In this document: positions 54,992-63,537 of the stretch, piece by piece
Layout of the letters: each line of letters opens with the position of its first letter
Position numbering within the stretch: position 1 is the first letter of the stretch
Source of the DNA: Candidatus Kouleothrix ribensis
GTDB lineage: Bacteria; Chloroflexota; Chloroflexia; Chloroflexales; Roseiflexaceae
DNA: 64,000 bases
Direction of reading: 5' to 3'
Assembly (NCBI GenBank): GCA_016722075.1
Contig: JADKGW010000002.1
Coordinates: 1,054,001 to 1,118,000, forward strand
Position numbers and translations under genes: made by a program
The notes under the pieces: model-generated
Database searches by the model: none
What the model was told of the DNA's origin: nothing
The model's input: only the letters and a program-made list of their open reading frames with translations

Positions 54992-55133
54992 ATACCAAAT
55001 CCGGTTAATCGCGTGGTTTATGGTCGGGGTTCGGGGGCGGCTTTGCCGCCCCCGAAATGCTCTTTTGGTGTGCGGTACCTGGCAAAGCCAGGCATCGCAC
55101 AACACAACGAACGTAATCAAACGGAGTTGGTAT
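54992..55133. mobile_element. MITE-like element, copy 2 (142 bp)
   Basis: Inverted copy of the element at 24369-24510, same length, about 7 mismatches by eye. Ends ATACCAAATCCGG and CGGAGTTGGTAT. Central hairpin CTGGCAAAGCCAG and a GGGGGCGG/CCGCCCCC hairpin. Lies immediately upstream of the zinc-ribbon gene, so its promoter must be in or beyond the element. Confidence 0.85.
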
Positions 55134-55224
55134 CATAAGGCTTGTGCGGCGGCCGGCGGTACAGCGAAGGGCGCAAAAACCGACACAGAAGCTGCCACAA
55201 CTGCCGGCTGGGTAAGCCCTGTGA

Positions 55225-56580
55225 TTATGTCATCGCAGCGCGCACGCACTCGACCAGCGCGCCCTGCTGTTCTTCCAGCACCGTGCGTACGTCGAGCAGC
55301 AGCCGATCATCGGCGATGCGCCCGACTACTGGCGGCCGCCCCATGCGCAGGCGCCGGGCCAGATCGTCGGGTGCGGCCGATCGTAATGCCACCGCAGCGC
55401 TAGGCAGCGTCGCGCCGGGCAGCGACCCGCCGCCAATCGTGCTCGTACACGCCTGCACCGCCGCGCCCGCGCCGATCGCGGCTGCGAGCTGCTCGGCACG
55501 GGCCTGCACCACCGCGCGGTCGGCCGCGATCATGCGCCACACCGGAAGCTCGCGCTCGGCCCGGCCGTGCAGATACGCCAGCAGCGTGGCCTCGAGCCCG
55601 GCCAGCGTGGTCTTATCGACACGCAGCGCGCGGGCCAGCGGGTGCTTGCGCAGCTGCGCCACCAGCGCGGCCCGCCCGACGATCAAGCCGGCCTGTGGCC
55701 CGCCCAGCAGCTTATCGCCACTGAAGGTTACCAGATCGGCGCCGGCCGCCACGCTCGCCTGCACGGTCGGCTCGGGCGCCAGGCCGTAGCGCGCGGTCGG
55801 TAGCAGCGTGCCGCTGCCCAGGTCGTCGAGCAGGTGAATGCCACGCGCGTGGGCCAGCTCGGCCAGCTCGGCCAGCCCGGCCGCGTGTACGAAGCCGACC
55901 AGCTGAAAATTGCTGGTATGCACGCGCATCAGCAGCGCGGTGCGCTCACCAATCGCGGCGGCGTAGTCGTGCGCGTAGGTACGGTTCGTCGTGCCGACCT
56001 CGACCAGCGTGGCGCCGCTCTGGCGCAGCACATCGGGGATGCGGAAGCCACCGCCGATCTCGACTGCCTGCCCGCGCGAGATCACCACCTCGCGGCCAGG
56101 CGCCAGCGCGCTGAGCGCAAGATAGATCGCCGCCGCGTTATTATTGACCGCCAGGGCAGCCTCGGCGCCGGTGAGCCGGCACAGCAGCGCGGCCAGGTGA
56201 TCGTAGCGCGAGCCGCGCGCACCAGCCGCGAGATCATACTCCAGATTCGAATAGCCCGCGCCAACTGCGTGCATGGCCTGCAGGGCCGCCGGGCTGAGCG
56301 GCGCCCGCCCCAGGTTGGTTTGAATAATCACGCCGGTGGCATTGATCAGCGGCAGCAGCGTAGGCCCGGCCGCCGCGCGGGCACGCACTAGCACCGCCGC
56401 CAGCAGGGCCTCGGCCGGTGGGCACGCGTTGCCGCCGGCGATCGACTGGCGCGCCGCTGCTAGTTCGGCACGCGCCGAATCGACCAGCAGATCGCGCGGC
56501 AGCGGGTCGCCGTTCTGGCGCTCGAGCGCCAATTGCACAAGCAGCTCAACGGCAGGCAGATTGCGGAAGGCGGCAGTCAT
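55225..56580 (-). CDS. selA: L-seryl-tRNA(Sec) selenium transferase
   Basis: Converts seryl-tRNA(Sec) to selenocysteinyl-tRNA(Sec) using selenophosphate. 451 residues, normal bacterial length. N-terminal RNA-binding helices (about 1-60), NATGVIIQTNLGRAPLS, and the PLP Schiff-base Lys in TFSGDKLLGGPQAGLIVGR. Its presence points to selenoproteins, but selB, selD and tRNA-Sec are not in this window. Confidence 0.94.
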   Translation of the reverse strand: MTAAFRNLPAVELLVQLALERQNGDPLPRDLLVDSARAELAAARQSIAGGNACPPAEALLAAVLVRARAAAGPTLLPLINATGVIIQTNLGRAPLSPAALQAMHAVGAGYSNLEYDLAAGARGSRYDHLAALLCRLTGAEAALAVNNNAAAIYLALSALAPGREVVISRGQAVEIGGGFRIPDVLRQSGATLVEVGTTNRTYAHDYAAAIGERTALLMRVHTSNFQLVGFVHAAGLAELAELAHARGIHLLDDLGSGTLLPTARYGLAPEPTVQASVAAGADLVTFSGDKLLGGPQAGLIVGRAALVAQLRKHPLARALRVDKTTLAGLEATLLAYLHGRAERELPVWRMIAADRAVVQARAEQLAAAIGAGAAVQACTSTIGGGSLPGATLPSAAVALRSAAPDDLARRLRMGRPPVVGRIADDRLLLDVRTVLEEQQGALVECVRAAMT

Positions 56581-56604
56581 GGCGTATCTCTATTCGAGCA
56601 GCAA

Positions 56605-58725
56605 CTAGCGCAGCGCAGCGCCGAGTGTTGTGGGCTGTAGCCCCAGAGCGGCCAGGCGATCGAGCCAGCCAGGCAGCGCAGCCACGCTACTGGCGCGGCC
56701 GTGCAGCAGCAGAATCGCACCATTGGCCTCGTCGGGATGCTGGCCGGCCCAATCGAGCCAGCCAGGAATTGCGCCGTCGTCGGCACTCCAATGATACGCC
56801 ACAAACCCCTCGCGCGCCACAATATCGGCCGTCGCCGCAGTTGCATCGCCGTATGGGAAGCGAAAATAGGGGCGCGACGACACGCCGGTAACCTCGCTGA
56901 TGATACGCTCGGTCTGCTCGATCTCAGAAGCAGCGCCATCGAGGCCGATGCGCGCGAACGACGGGTGGGTCAGCGAGTGGTTACCGATCTCGTGGCCATC
57001 GCTCACGATCGCGCGCGCGGCGTCGGGGAAGGCCATCACCCAGCGGCCAGTGACGAAGAACGTGCCGTGGATACCGCGCTGGCGCAGCACATCAAGGAAG
57101 CCGTACAGCGTCGCGGCGTCAATCTCGATATCGAAAGTCAGCGCAACGTTGCGCGCGGCCGGGTTGGCGCGGCGAATCACGAGGCTGCCCACGCCCGGCT
57201 CGGCCGCGCGATACACCGGGATCACCAGCGGCCGATCGGGCCGCAGGGCCGCGCTGGCGTCGAGGTGATTCAGCGACACAATCGCGCTGGCATCGCTGCC
57301 CATGCGCTCGGCAATTGCGGCCAACGTGTCGTCGGGCCGGGCCAGCAATGTGGCATAGGCAATCGGCGCGGGCAGTTGCGCCGGCGTGGGCACAGCCGTA
57401 GCGCTAGGGGTCGCCGTGGCGCTGGGGGTCGCCGTGGCGCTGGGGGTCGCCGTGGCGCTGGGGGTCGCCGTGGCGCTGGGAGTCACCGTGGCGCTGGGCA
57501 GCTGCGCCAGCAGCGCCTGTGCGCTCGGCAGCACAGCGGTGGCGGCCGGCTGTGCCAGGCTGCTGGGCAACAGCCCACTCGCGCCGCCCTGGGCCAGCGC
57601 ACCGATCGCCAGCGCGCCTGCGAGGGCCAGCGCGCCGCCGGCTACGGCCCGGCGTGGCCAGTAGCCCATACGCGGCGTGCGCCCCGGCATAAACAGCTGC
57701 TCGCCGCCAGGGGCCATGCGCAGCTGTGGCAGGCCCCAGCCGTGCCCAGCGCCAGCTGCGGCCAGCGCGCGCCGCCCGGCCGTTACGGCCAGGTCGGCCG
57801 GAAGCCCACGCGCCAGGCCGGTGTAACACGCGGCCGCAAACTCGGCGGCCATACGCGCCGGCACCGCCGCACCAAACGTGATCGCAGCAGGCAGGCGCGG
57901 CGTCAGCAGCGTGGCCGCGAGCGCGGGCAGCCCGGCCACCAGCGCGCCGGCATCGCCCTGCGGCCCGACCAGCGTCACCAGACGCAGGCGATCGGCGTCA
58001 GCCAGCAGCGCAGCCAGGTCGAACAGATCCATCCCGCGGCGCAGCAGCAGCCGCGGCAGGCCGCGATCGGAGCGCCCAAACGGGGCGACGCAGTGCAGCA
58101 CATGCACCGGCCCGGCCAGTAGTGCGCGCTCGAGCGTGGCCGGGGCCACATCGCCAACCAGCTGCAGCTCAATCGCCCCGGCACGAACAGCGGCGGCCAG
58201 CGCCGTGTTGAGCGCGGCCAGCTGTAGCTCTTCGCCGGGCGCGGCAATCGCCAGCACCCGCAGCGGGCCATGCAGCACCAGCGGCTGCGGGTGCGGCACG
58301 CCCCGGCTCACGCGCACCAGCGCATAGTCGTCGCGCAGTGCCGGCCGCCAGGCGCTGCTGGCGCCCATGCTCAGGCATTCCCATGGTAGCGCGGCCAGCT
58401 CGGGCGGGCCGATCTGGAGCTGAAGCTGGAGGCGGCTGTGCGCAGCTGCAGCCATGCGCGCCGCGCGCAGCAGCGCATCGCGCAGCACCGGTGTAAATAG
58501 CGCCCGGCCCAGTGCGCGCCCCAGCTCGGCTGCGTCGCCCAGCGGCACAGCCGCCCCCGGCTCGAGCAGGCGTGCCGCCAGCGCCGCGAGCGCCGGCGGC
58601 AGCAGCAGATCGGCGGCCACCTCGGAGCGGCCGGCGGCGGCGCGCACCGGGTAGGCCGCACCGATCGTGCGCGGGCCGAAGGCGATCTGAAATGGGCATA
58701 CTGGTCGGTTCATCGCGCCTATCAT
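56605..58725 (-). CDS. CHAT-like / LysM / polysaccharide deacetylase fusion
   Basis: 706 residues, an unusual architecture. N-terminal CHAT (caspase-like) fold, about 20-345, seen from ELAALPWECL and the closing FAAACYTGLARGLPADLAV; the catalytic pair is gone (VLHCVAPFG where the family has HFxGHG, TLVGPQG where it has NAC). One membrane segment (about 361-382), then six SATATP-type repeats (about 411-446), a LysM-like module (457-503), then a NodB deacetylase domain (525-706) with ALTFDIEI, GNHSLTH, RFPYGD and LLLHG. The second metal Asp of the first motif is not obvious. The topology puts CHAT inside and deacetylase outside. Confidence 0.8.
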   Translation of the reverse strand: MIGAMNRPVCPFQIAFGPRTIGAAYPVRAAAGRSEVAADLLLPPALAALAARLLEPGAAVPLGDAAELGRALGRALFTPVLRDALLRAARMAAAAHSRLQLQLQIGPPELAALPWECLSMGASSAWRPALRDDYALVRVSRGVPHPQPLVLHGPLRVLAIAAPGEELQLAALNTALAAAVRAGAIELQLVGDVAPATLERALLAGPVHVLHCVAPFGRSDRGLPRLLLRRGMDLFDLAALLADADRLRLVTLVGPQGDAGALVAGLPALAATLLTPRLPAAITFGAAVPARMAAEFAAACYTGLARGLPADLAVTAGRRALAAAGAGHGWGLPQLRMAPGGEQLFMPGRTPRMGYWPRRAVAGGALALAGALAIGALAQGGASGLLPSSLAQPAATAVLPSAQALLAQLPSATVTPSATATPSATATPSATATPSATATPSATAVPTPAQLPAPIAYATLLARPDDTLAAIAERMGSDASAIVSLNHLDASAALRPDRPLVIPVYRAAEPGVGSLVIRRANPAARNVALTFDIEIDAATLYGFLDVLRQRGIHGTFFVTGRWVMAFPDAARAIVSDGHEIGNHSLTHPSFARIGLDGAASEIEQTERIISEVTGVSSRPYFRFPYGDATAATADIVAREGFVAYHWSADDGAIPGWLDWAGQHPDEANGAILLLHGRASSVAALPGWLDRLAALGLQPTTLGAALR
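57396..57503. repeat. 18-bp tandem repeat in the deacetylase-fusion gene
   Basis: Six units of CCGTGGCGCTGGGGGTCG, units 2 to 4 identical and the outer units with 2 to 4 changes. They encode SATxTP hexapeptide repeats forming a cell-wall-spanning spacer. Copy number can vary by slippage. Confidence 0.9.
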
Positions 58726-58744
58726 AGCACGAGGGGGCCATTTT

Positions 58745-60064
58745 TCAAACTGCCGAGCGCGGGCCGCTCACCGCACGCTCGGCCAGTATGCGCTCGTACT
58801 CGGCGCGCGTCTGCTTCGCGACGATCGGCCAGTCGAAGGTGCTACGCACGATGCGCACACTCTCGTCGCCCCAGGCCGGCCATTGCGGCCGCGCATCGAG
58901 CGCCTGTGCCAGCTTCTCGGCCAGGTCGCCCACATCGCCGGGGCGCACCAGCAGGCCGTTGCGCCCGTTGAAGACTTTGTCGGGGATGCCGCCGGCAGCC
59001 GAAGCGACCATAGGCTTGCGATGAACCATGCCCTCGAGTGTGACCAGGCTGCTGCCTTCATAGAGCGTGGGGTGTACAACCAGGCCGGCCTCCTCGTACA
59101 GGCTATGCAGCTCGGTATCGTCGAGCCGGCCCACAAACGTCACATGCGCGGCGATACCAAGATCGCGCACCTGCTGCTCAAGCGCCGGGCGCTCTTTGCC
59201 CTGGCCCACCAGCAGCCAGCGCCAGCCGGGCGGCAGCCGGCCGCGCAGGCGCGCCAGTGCCTCGGCCAGGATGTGGTAGCCCTTGTTGCGCTCGAGCCGG
59301 CTAACGCTCAGCAGCACCGGGTCGGCCTGATCGAGCGCGAAGCGCACACGCATAGCTGCGCGGGTCGCCGGATCGACCCAGGCCAGGCACTCGGCCACAT
59401 CGATCGCGCTGGGGATCACCACCACGCGCTGCGGATCGACCCCCAGATAGCGCGGTAGGTCGCCGCTGGTGCAGGCATCGGTGGCAATCGCGCGGTCGGC
59501 GCTGCGCGTGCCATACGAGTAGAGTGCGCGGAACGGCGCGTAGGCCAGCCATTTGCGCCAGTCGGGCGTGCGATATTCCTCGAGGCCGTGCGGGTTGGCG
59601 ATGAACGGCAGCGCGCGCAGCTGTGGATCGTGCGTGCGCACCCAGCCGTAGCCGGCCGCGCACAACCCCTGTGCATGCACCACGTCGTAGTCGCCGCGGC
59701 GAGCCGCCGCCGCCACCTGCGTGCCGAGCTGCCAGGTGTACCAGGGATAATTGATCTGCCGGCCGAGGATCGAGTTCGGGCGCAGGTAAGACGAGGTATA
59801 ATCGTAGCGCAGGAACACCACTCGCTCGACGCCAGGGAGGGATGCGTGCGCACCGCGCACCGCGCACTGAGCATCATCCTGGGCAGCGTCGGGCTGGTGC
59901 CCGCTGCCTGGTGCTTGAACATACAGCGTTACACGCAAGCCCAGGCGCGCCAGGTGCGTCACCAGGTGGAAGACATGCCGCTCGATCCCGCCAAACCCGT
60001 GCAGCGGAAACACCACGCGGGCCAGCATTGCGACACGGATCGGCTGTGAGGTAGGGCCAGTCAT
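58745..60064 (-). CDS. Glycosyltransferase family 4 protein
   Basis: 439 residues from ATG 60064. GT-B fold: N-terminal FPLHGFGGIERHVFHLV and the C-terminal GT1 domain with VGRLDDTELHSLYEEAGLVV, YEGSSLVTLEGMVHRKPMVAS and GGIPDKVFNGRNGLLV. Cytosolic or membrane-associated. Acceptor and sugar unknown. Lies between the deacetylase fusion and the divergent sigma factor; further upstream in-frame ATGs are in the promoter region and rejected. Confidence 0.9.
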   Translation of the reverse strand: MTGPTSQPIRVAMLARVVFPLHGFGGIERHVFHLVTHLARLGLRVTLYVQAPGSGHQPDAAQDDAQCAVRGAHASLPGVERVVFLRYDYTSSYLRPNSILGRQINYPWYTWQLGTQVAAAARRGDYDVVHAQGLCAAGYGWVRTHDPQLRALPFIANPHGLEEYRTPDWRKWLAYAPFRALYSYGTRSADRAIATDACTSGDLPRYLGVDPQRVVVIPSAIDVAECLAWVDPATRAAMRVRFALDQADPVLLSVSRLERNKGYHILAEALARLRGRLPPGWRWLLVGQGKERPALEQQVRDLGIAAHVTFVGRLDDTELHSLYEEAGLVVHPTLYEGSSLVTLEGMVHRKPMVASAAGGIPDKVFNGRNGLLVRPGDVGDLAEKLAQALDARPQWPAWGDESVRIVRSTFDWPIVAKQTRAEYERILAERAVSGPRSAV

Positions 60065-60180
60065 GGGCATTCGATTGCAAAGCACCGCAGGCGCAGCGCC
60101 ATGCCAATTGCATAAGAACACAGACGCAAAGCGGGCAGCGGCACTCATCCGCAGCGCCCTCAGGCAGCCCGCCGTAGCGC

Positions 60181-60190
60181 ATTGTAGCAC
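60181..60190 (-). promoter_or_regulatory. Extended -10 of the glycosyltransferase gene
   Basis: GTGCTACAAT on the minus strand, the mirror of the plus-strand element at 60205-60214, with 14 bp between. Start near 60174, about 110 nt of leader. Confidence 0.5.
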
Positions 60191-60204
60191 AGCGCGCGAG
60201 TTCC

Positions 60205-60214
60205 GTGCTACAAT
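60205..60214 (+). promoter_or_regulatory. Extended -10 of the sigma factor gene
   Basis: GTGCTACAAT, mirror image of 60181-60190. Start near 60221, about 63 nt before the sigma factor. Confidence 0.5.
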
Positions 60215-60283
60215 AGGATACCGACCCACCACGACGATCACATGCATGCTACACTGCGGCCGGGTTGATGTTGGCCGGCCTGG

Positions 60284-60868
60284 ATGGATGTAGATGAGGC
60301 GATGACGGTACCGACTACCACCAGCGGCGATGCCGAACTTGTCGCACTGCTGCGCGATCAGCCGGCACTTGGCATGGCCGCGCTCTATGATCGCTACGGG
60401 CGGCTGGTATTCAGCATGGCCTTTCGCGTAGTACAAGATCGTGGGGCGGCCGAAGAGATTACCCAGGATGTGTTCATGCGCTGCTGGCGCAATCTCGAGC
60501 GCTTCCAGCCCAGCCAGGGCAGCCTGGTATCGTGGTTGCTATCGATCGCCCACAATCGCGCGATCGACGAGCTGCGCAGCCGCCGCAGCAAAGACGCGCG
60601 GCGCGAGATCTCCGACGAGGCACTTCAGCCGCGGGCAACGATCGACCCTGGCTACGACGAGGCGCTGCTGCGCAGCGAGGTGCAGCAGGCTCTGCGCGGG
60701 CTGCCGCCGGCCCAGCGCGAGGTGGTTGAGCTGGTGTTCTGGGGCAGCATGACCCGCCGTGAGGTTGCCGAGCATCTACAGCTGCCGCTAGGCACCGTGC
60801 ATACACGCCTGCGCTTGGGCATGGATAAGCTGCGCGATGGGTTGCGCAGGTTTTTTGCCGAAGAATAG
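60284..60868 (+). CDS. ECF-type RNA polymerase sigma factor
   Basis: 194 residues. Sigma region 2 (about 25-95: LYDRYGRLVFSMAFRVVQD, EEITQDVFMRCWRN, GSLVSWLLSIAHNRAIDELR) and region 4 (about 130-185: LPPAQREVVELVFWGSMTRR, PLGTVHTRLRLGMDKLR). Similar to the SigK/SigL group controlled by RskA anti-sigma factors. The next gene, 86 nt downstream, is such an anti-sigma. ATG 60284 chosen; ATG 60302 is an alternative. Confidence 0.92.
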   Translation: MDVDEAMTVPTTTSGDAELVALLRDQPALGMAALYDRYGRLVFSMAFRVVQDRGAAEEITQDVFMRCWRNLERFQPSQGSLVSWLLSIAHNRAIDELRSRRSKDARREISDEALQPRATIDPGYDEALLRSEVQQALRGLPPAQREVVELVFWGSMTRREVAEHLQLPLGTVHTRLRLGMDKLRDGLRRFFAEE

Positions 60869-60954
60869 ATTCATTTGGCCGATCTACACGTAGATATGTA
60901 TGGGCAAATCGTGCTGCTCTTCGCTATGGCGTATACGTACTGAGCAATAAACCC

Positions 60955-61818
60955 ATGTCGTCCAATGTTGTGTCACAATGTGATGAGCTACAGCCTTGGA
61001 TCGCGGCGTATGCGCTTGGCGAGGCCGACGCGGCGCCTGACGCGCTGGTGCACCTCGAGCTGTGTGCCAGCTGCCGGCATGATCTGCGCGAGTACCGTGC
61101 AGTTGCCGGGCTGCTGCCCTACGACGCGCCCGAGCATACGCCTACGCCCGAGCTGCGCGCGCGTCTGCTGGCCGCAATTAGCCCGGCGATCCAGCCGAAC
61201 GCCGCCGCCCAGCCCCGGCCGATTGCCGCAGCAGGCCCGGCCGCGCCCAGGCTGTGGCGCTGGCCGAGCCTATCGCGCGCGGCATGGTCGGCGTATGCCT
61301 TCGCGGCGCTGGCACTGGCCCTGCTAGGCTGGAACGTAACGCTGCAAAGCCAGATCGCAACCCAGGCTAACCAGATCGCTGGCAACCGCCGCGATTGGCA
61401 GACGATGATTGTGCTGCTGAACGATGCCTCGCTGCACTGGTACAGCCTGGCCGGCCAGTCGGCCAACGGCCACTTCTGGGCCACCCCCAATGGCAAGGTG
61501 GCATGCCTGGTGGCGCAGCAGCTGCCCGATCTCGCCAGCGACCAGGTGTACCAGGTGTGGCTCAGCAATGGCAACACGCTGATCAGCGGCGGCACATTCA
61601 AGGCCCGCGACGGCAACGCCTGGATTCTGGTCGATGCCGACGAACCGCTCGAGCGCTACCAGGCCGTGTTTGTGACGGCCGAAGCCACCGGTGGCAGCGA
61701 CAAGCCCAGCGGCCCACGCGTGCTCGACGGCCCACTCGCAAACGGCGCGGCCCCGACCGCCTTCAGCCGCATGCAGCTGCGCAATCTCATATTCAACTAC
61801 GCCGAGCAGAGCAATTAG
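60955..61818 (+). CDS. RskA-like anti-sigma factor
   Basis: 287 residues. N-terminal zinc-finger-like anti-sigma domain with HLELCASCRHDLREYR (H-x3-C-x2-C), a linker, one membrane segment (about 105-125, AYAFAALALALLGWNV), and an extracellular RskA domain (about 150-285, VYQVWLSNGNTLISGGTFKA). It would hold the adjacent sigma factor until an envelope signal triggers its loss by proteolysis. Co-transcribed with the sigma gene. Confidence 0.9.
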   Translation: MSSNVVSQCDELQPWIAAYALGEADAAPDALVHLELCASCRHDLREYRAVAGLLPYDAPEHTPTPELRARLLAAISPAIQPNAAAQPRPIAAAGPAAPRLWRWPSLSRAAWSAYAFAALALALLGWNVTLQSQIATQANQIAGNRRDWQTMIVLLNDASLHWYSLAGQSANGHFWATPNGKVACLVAQQLPDLASDQVYQVWLSNGNTLISGGTFKARDGNAWILVDADEPLERYQAVFVTAEATGGSDKPSGPRVLDGPLANGAAPTAFSRMQLRNLIFNYAEQSN

Positions 61819-61991
61819 GCCGGCTGCACGCGCAGCGGCGCCCTGGTTCTGCTGCTCAGGATCGCATACACCGCCCACACCAGGCAGGGCAGCAGCGATC
61901 TCGTACTCACGGTATGGTCCGCGCCGACGATTGCAGACGCCGGCGTATTGTAGCCATATAGGATTTTCGGCTTACGACAGGAGGATTTTCG

Positions 61992-62555
61992 ATGTCTCGA
62001 CAACTCCGTTCGATTGGCATCCTGGCCGTGATCATGGTCATCATGATCTTCGCACTCGTCCCAGTAGCCGGCGCGGCCCCCGCACGTCAGGCCACCGATA
62101 AGGTCGTCGCCAGCGACCAGCCGGTCGTGGGCGGCGCGATCACCGTCGCCAATGTCACCGCTGCGGCCGACGGCTGGATCGTCGCGCATCTCGACGAGGG
62201 CGGCAAGCCGGGCAAGGTGCTGGGGCAGACCCTGGTAAAAGCCGGTACTAACGCGAACGTTCAGATCAAGCTGAGCCAGGCCGTCGATGTCGGCGCCAAG
62301 CTCTGGCCGATGTTGCACCTCGACGCAGGCACAGCCGGCACCTACGAGTTCCCTGGCCCCGATGTGCCGATCAAGGATGCTGCCGGCAATATCGTTATGG
62401 TGCAGATCAGCGTCACTGCTGCGCCGACCGCCCCGGCTGCGCCGACCAACCTGCCGAAGACTGGTGGGGCCGATGCGCCGCTGGGCCTGTTGCTGGCCGG
62501 GCTGGTGTTGCTAGGCGCCGGTACGCTGCTGGCCCGGCGCACACGCCGCGCATAG
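61992..62555 (+). CDS. Secreted DUF7282 protein with LPxTG anchor
   Basis: 187 residues. Signal peptide (about 5-32), one DUF7282-type beta domain (about 35-145: SDQPVVGGAITVANVTAAAD, GKVLGQTLVKAGTNANVQI, YEFPGPDVPIKD), Ala/Pro linker, then a complete sorting signal: LPKTGG, a hydrophobic helix and a RRTRRA tail. A class-A-type sortase would attach it to the wall; none is in this window. AGGAGG ribosome site 8 nt before ATG. Follows the sigma/anti-sigma pair and may be its target (inference). Confidence 0.85.
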   Translation: MSRQLRSIGILAVIMVIMIFALVPVAGAAPARQATDKVVASDQPVVGGAITVANVTAAADGWIVAHLDEGGKPGKVLGQTLVKAGTNANVQIKLSQAVDVGAKLWPMLHLDAGTAGTYEFPGPDVPIKDAAGNIVMVQISVTAAPTAPAAPTNLPKTGGADAPLGLLLAGLVLLGAGTLLARRTRRA

Positions 62556-62580
62556 GCCATACGCACCACGCATTCAGGCT

Positions 62581-62614
62581 ACGAGGGCGGGCGCCTGCAG
62601 GCGCCCGCCCTCGT
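62581..62614. terminator. Perfect 34-bp palindrome
   Basis: Fully self-complementary from 62581 to 62614 with centre TGCA. It lies between the DUF7282 gene and the cupredoxin gene. No T tract; likely a processing or Rho-type end. Confidence 0.65.
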
Positions 62615-62667
62615 ATGATGTTGGCTCGACCGACCGATAGTCCAGCCAAGCGAAGGAAGGTACTATC

Positions 62668-63498
62668 ATGTCGCGATCGATTCGCCCACTTGCAATACTG
62701 GCAGCCGTGCTGCTACCGGCTGCCCTGGCGCCGGCGCTCGGCGCCGGGGCCGAGCGGCATGCCGCAGGCAAGGTCGTAACGATTAAGGATTTCGAGTTCG
62801 CCCCGGCAGAGCTGACGATCACGGCCGGCGATACGATTACCTGGGAGAATAACGGGCCGCGGCCGCACACCGCTACCTCGCTCGATGGCACGTTCGACTC
62901 GGGCAACCTGGATGCCGGCCAGACATTTAGCGCTACCTTCGCCAATGCCGGCACGTTCATATACGCCTGCCGGTATCACGATATTATGCAGGGCACAATC
63001 ACGGTGGTGGCGCCGGCGCCAACCCCAACCGCAGCGCCTACCGGCCAGGTTACGGCCAGCGACCAGCCGGTGGTCGGCGGGGCGATCACACTAGCGCAGG
63101 TCAGCGCCGGGCAAGCCAGCTGGGTCGTCGCGCAGCTCGACCAGGGCGGCAAGCCGGGCAAGGTGCTGGGGCAGACCCTGGTAAAGGCCGGGACTAACGC
63201 GAACGTTCAGATCAGGCTGAGCCAGGCCGTCGATGTAGGCGCCAGGCTGTGGCTCCTGTTGCGGCTCGACGCGGGCACGCCTGGCAGCTACGAGTTCCCT
63301 GGCCCGGATGGGCCGGTACACGCCACCGGCGGCCAGATCGTCATGCAGCAGATCAGCGTCACCGCAGCCCCGGCCAGGCGGGCTAGCCCGGCCCCCCCGG
63401 CCAGCCCACCACGCACCGGTGCAATGCTGCTGCCGCTGGGCATACTGGCGCTGCTGCTGGCTGGCGGGCTGCTGGCGCTGCGCATGCGCCGCCACTAA
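62668..63498 (+). CDS. Exported cupredoxin-DUF7282 protein
   Basis: 276 residues. Signal peptide (about 5-28); plastocyanin-like cupredoxin domain (about 30-112) with copper ligands His in GPRPHTAT, Cys and His in YACRYHDIMQG and Met in that motif; Pro/Thr linker; DUF7282 domain (about 130-235) nearly identical in parts to that of the preceding gene; then PPRTG, a hydrophobic helix and RMRRH. The anchor resembles LPxTG but the L is changed. Likely a surface electron-carrier or copper protein. Confidence 0.88.
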   Translation: MSRSIRPLAILAAVLLPAALAPALGAGAERHAAGKVVTIKDFEFAPAELTITAGDTITWENNGPRPHTATSLDGTFDSGNLDAGQTFSATFANAGTFIYACRYHDIMQGTITVVAPAPTPTAAPTGQVTASDQPVVGGAITLAQVSAGQASWVVAQLDQGGKPGKVLGQTLVKAGTNANVQIRLSQAVDVGARLWLLLRLDAGTPGSYEFPGPDGPVHATGGQIVMQQISVTAAPARRASPAPPASPPRTGAMLLPLGILALLLAGGLLALRMRRH

Positions 63499-63537
63499 GG
63501 AGTGGGGCGCTCTGCAGCCGGCCGGTTCGTCGTGCGG

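Noticed and set aside
54979..54993. Upstream ATGs of the zinc-ribbon gene
   Set aside because: They overlap the MITE edge and the ribosome site that serves ATG 54978.
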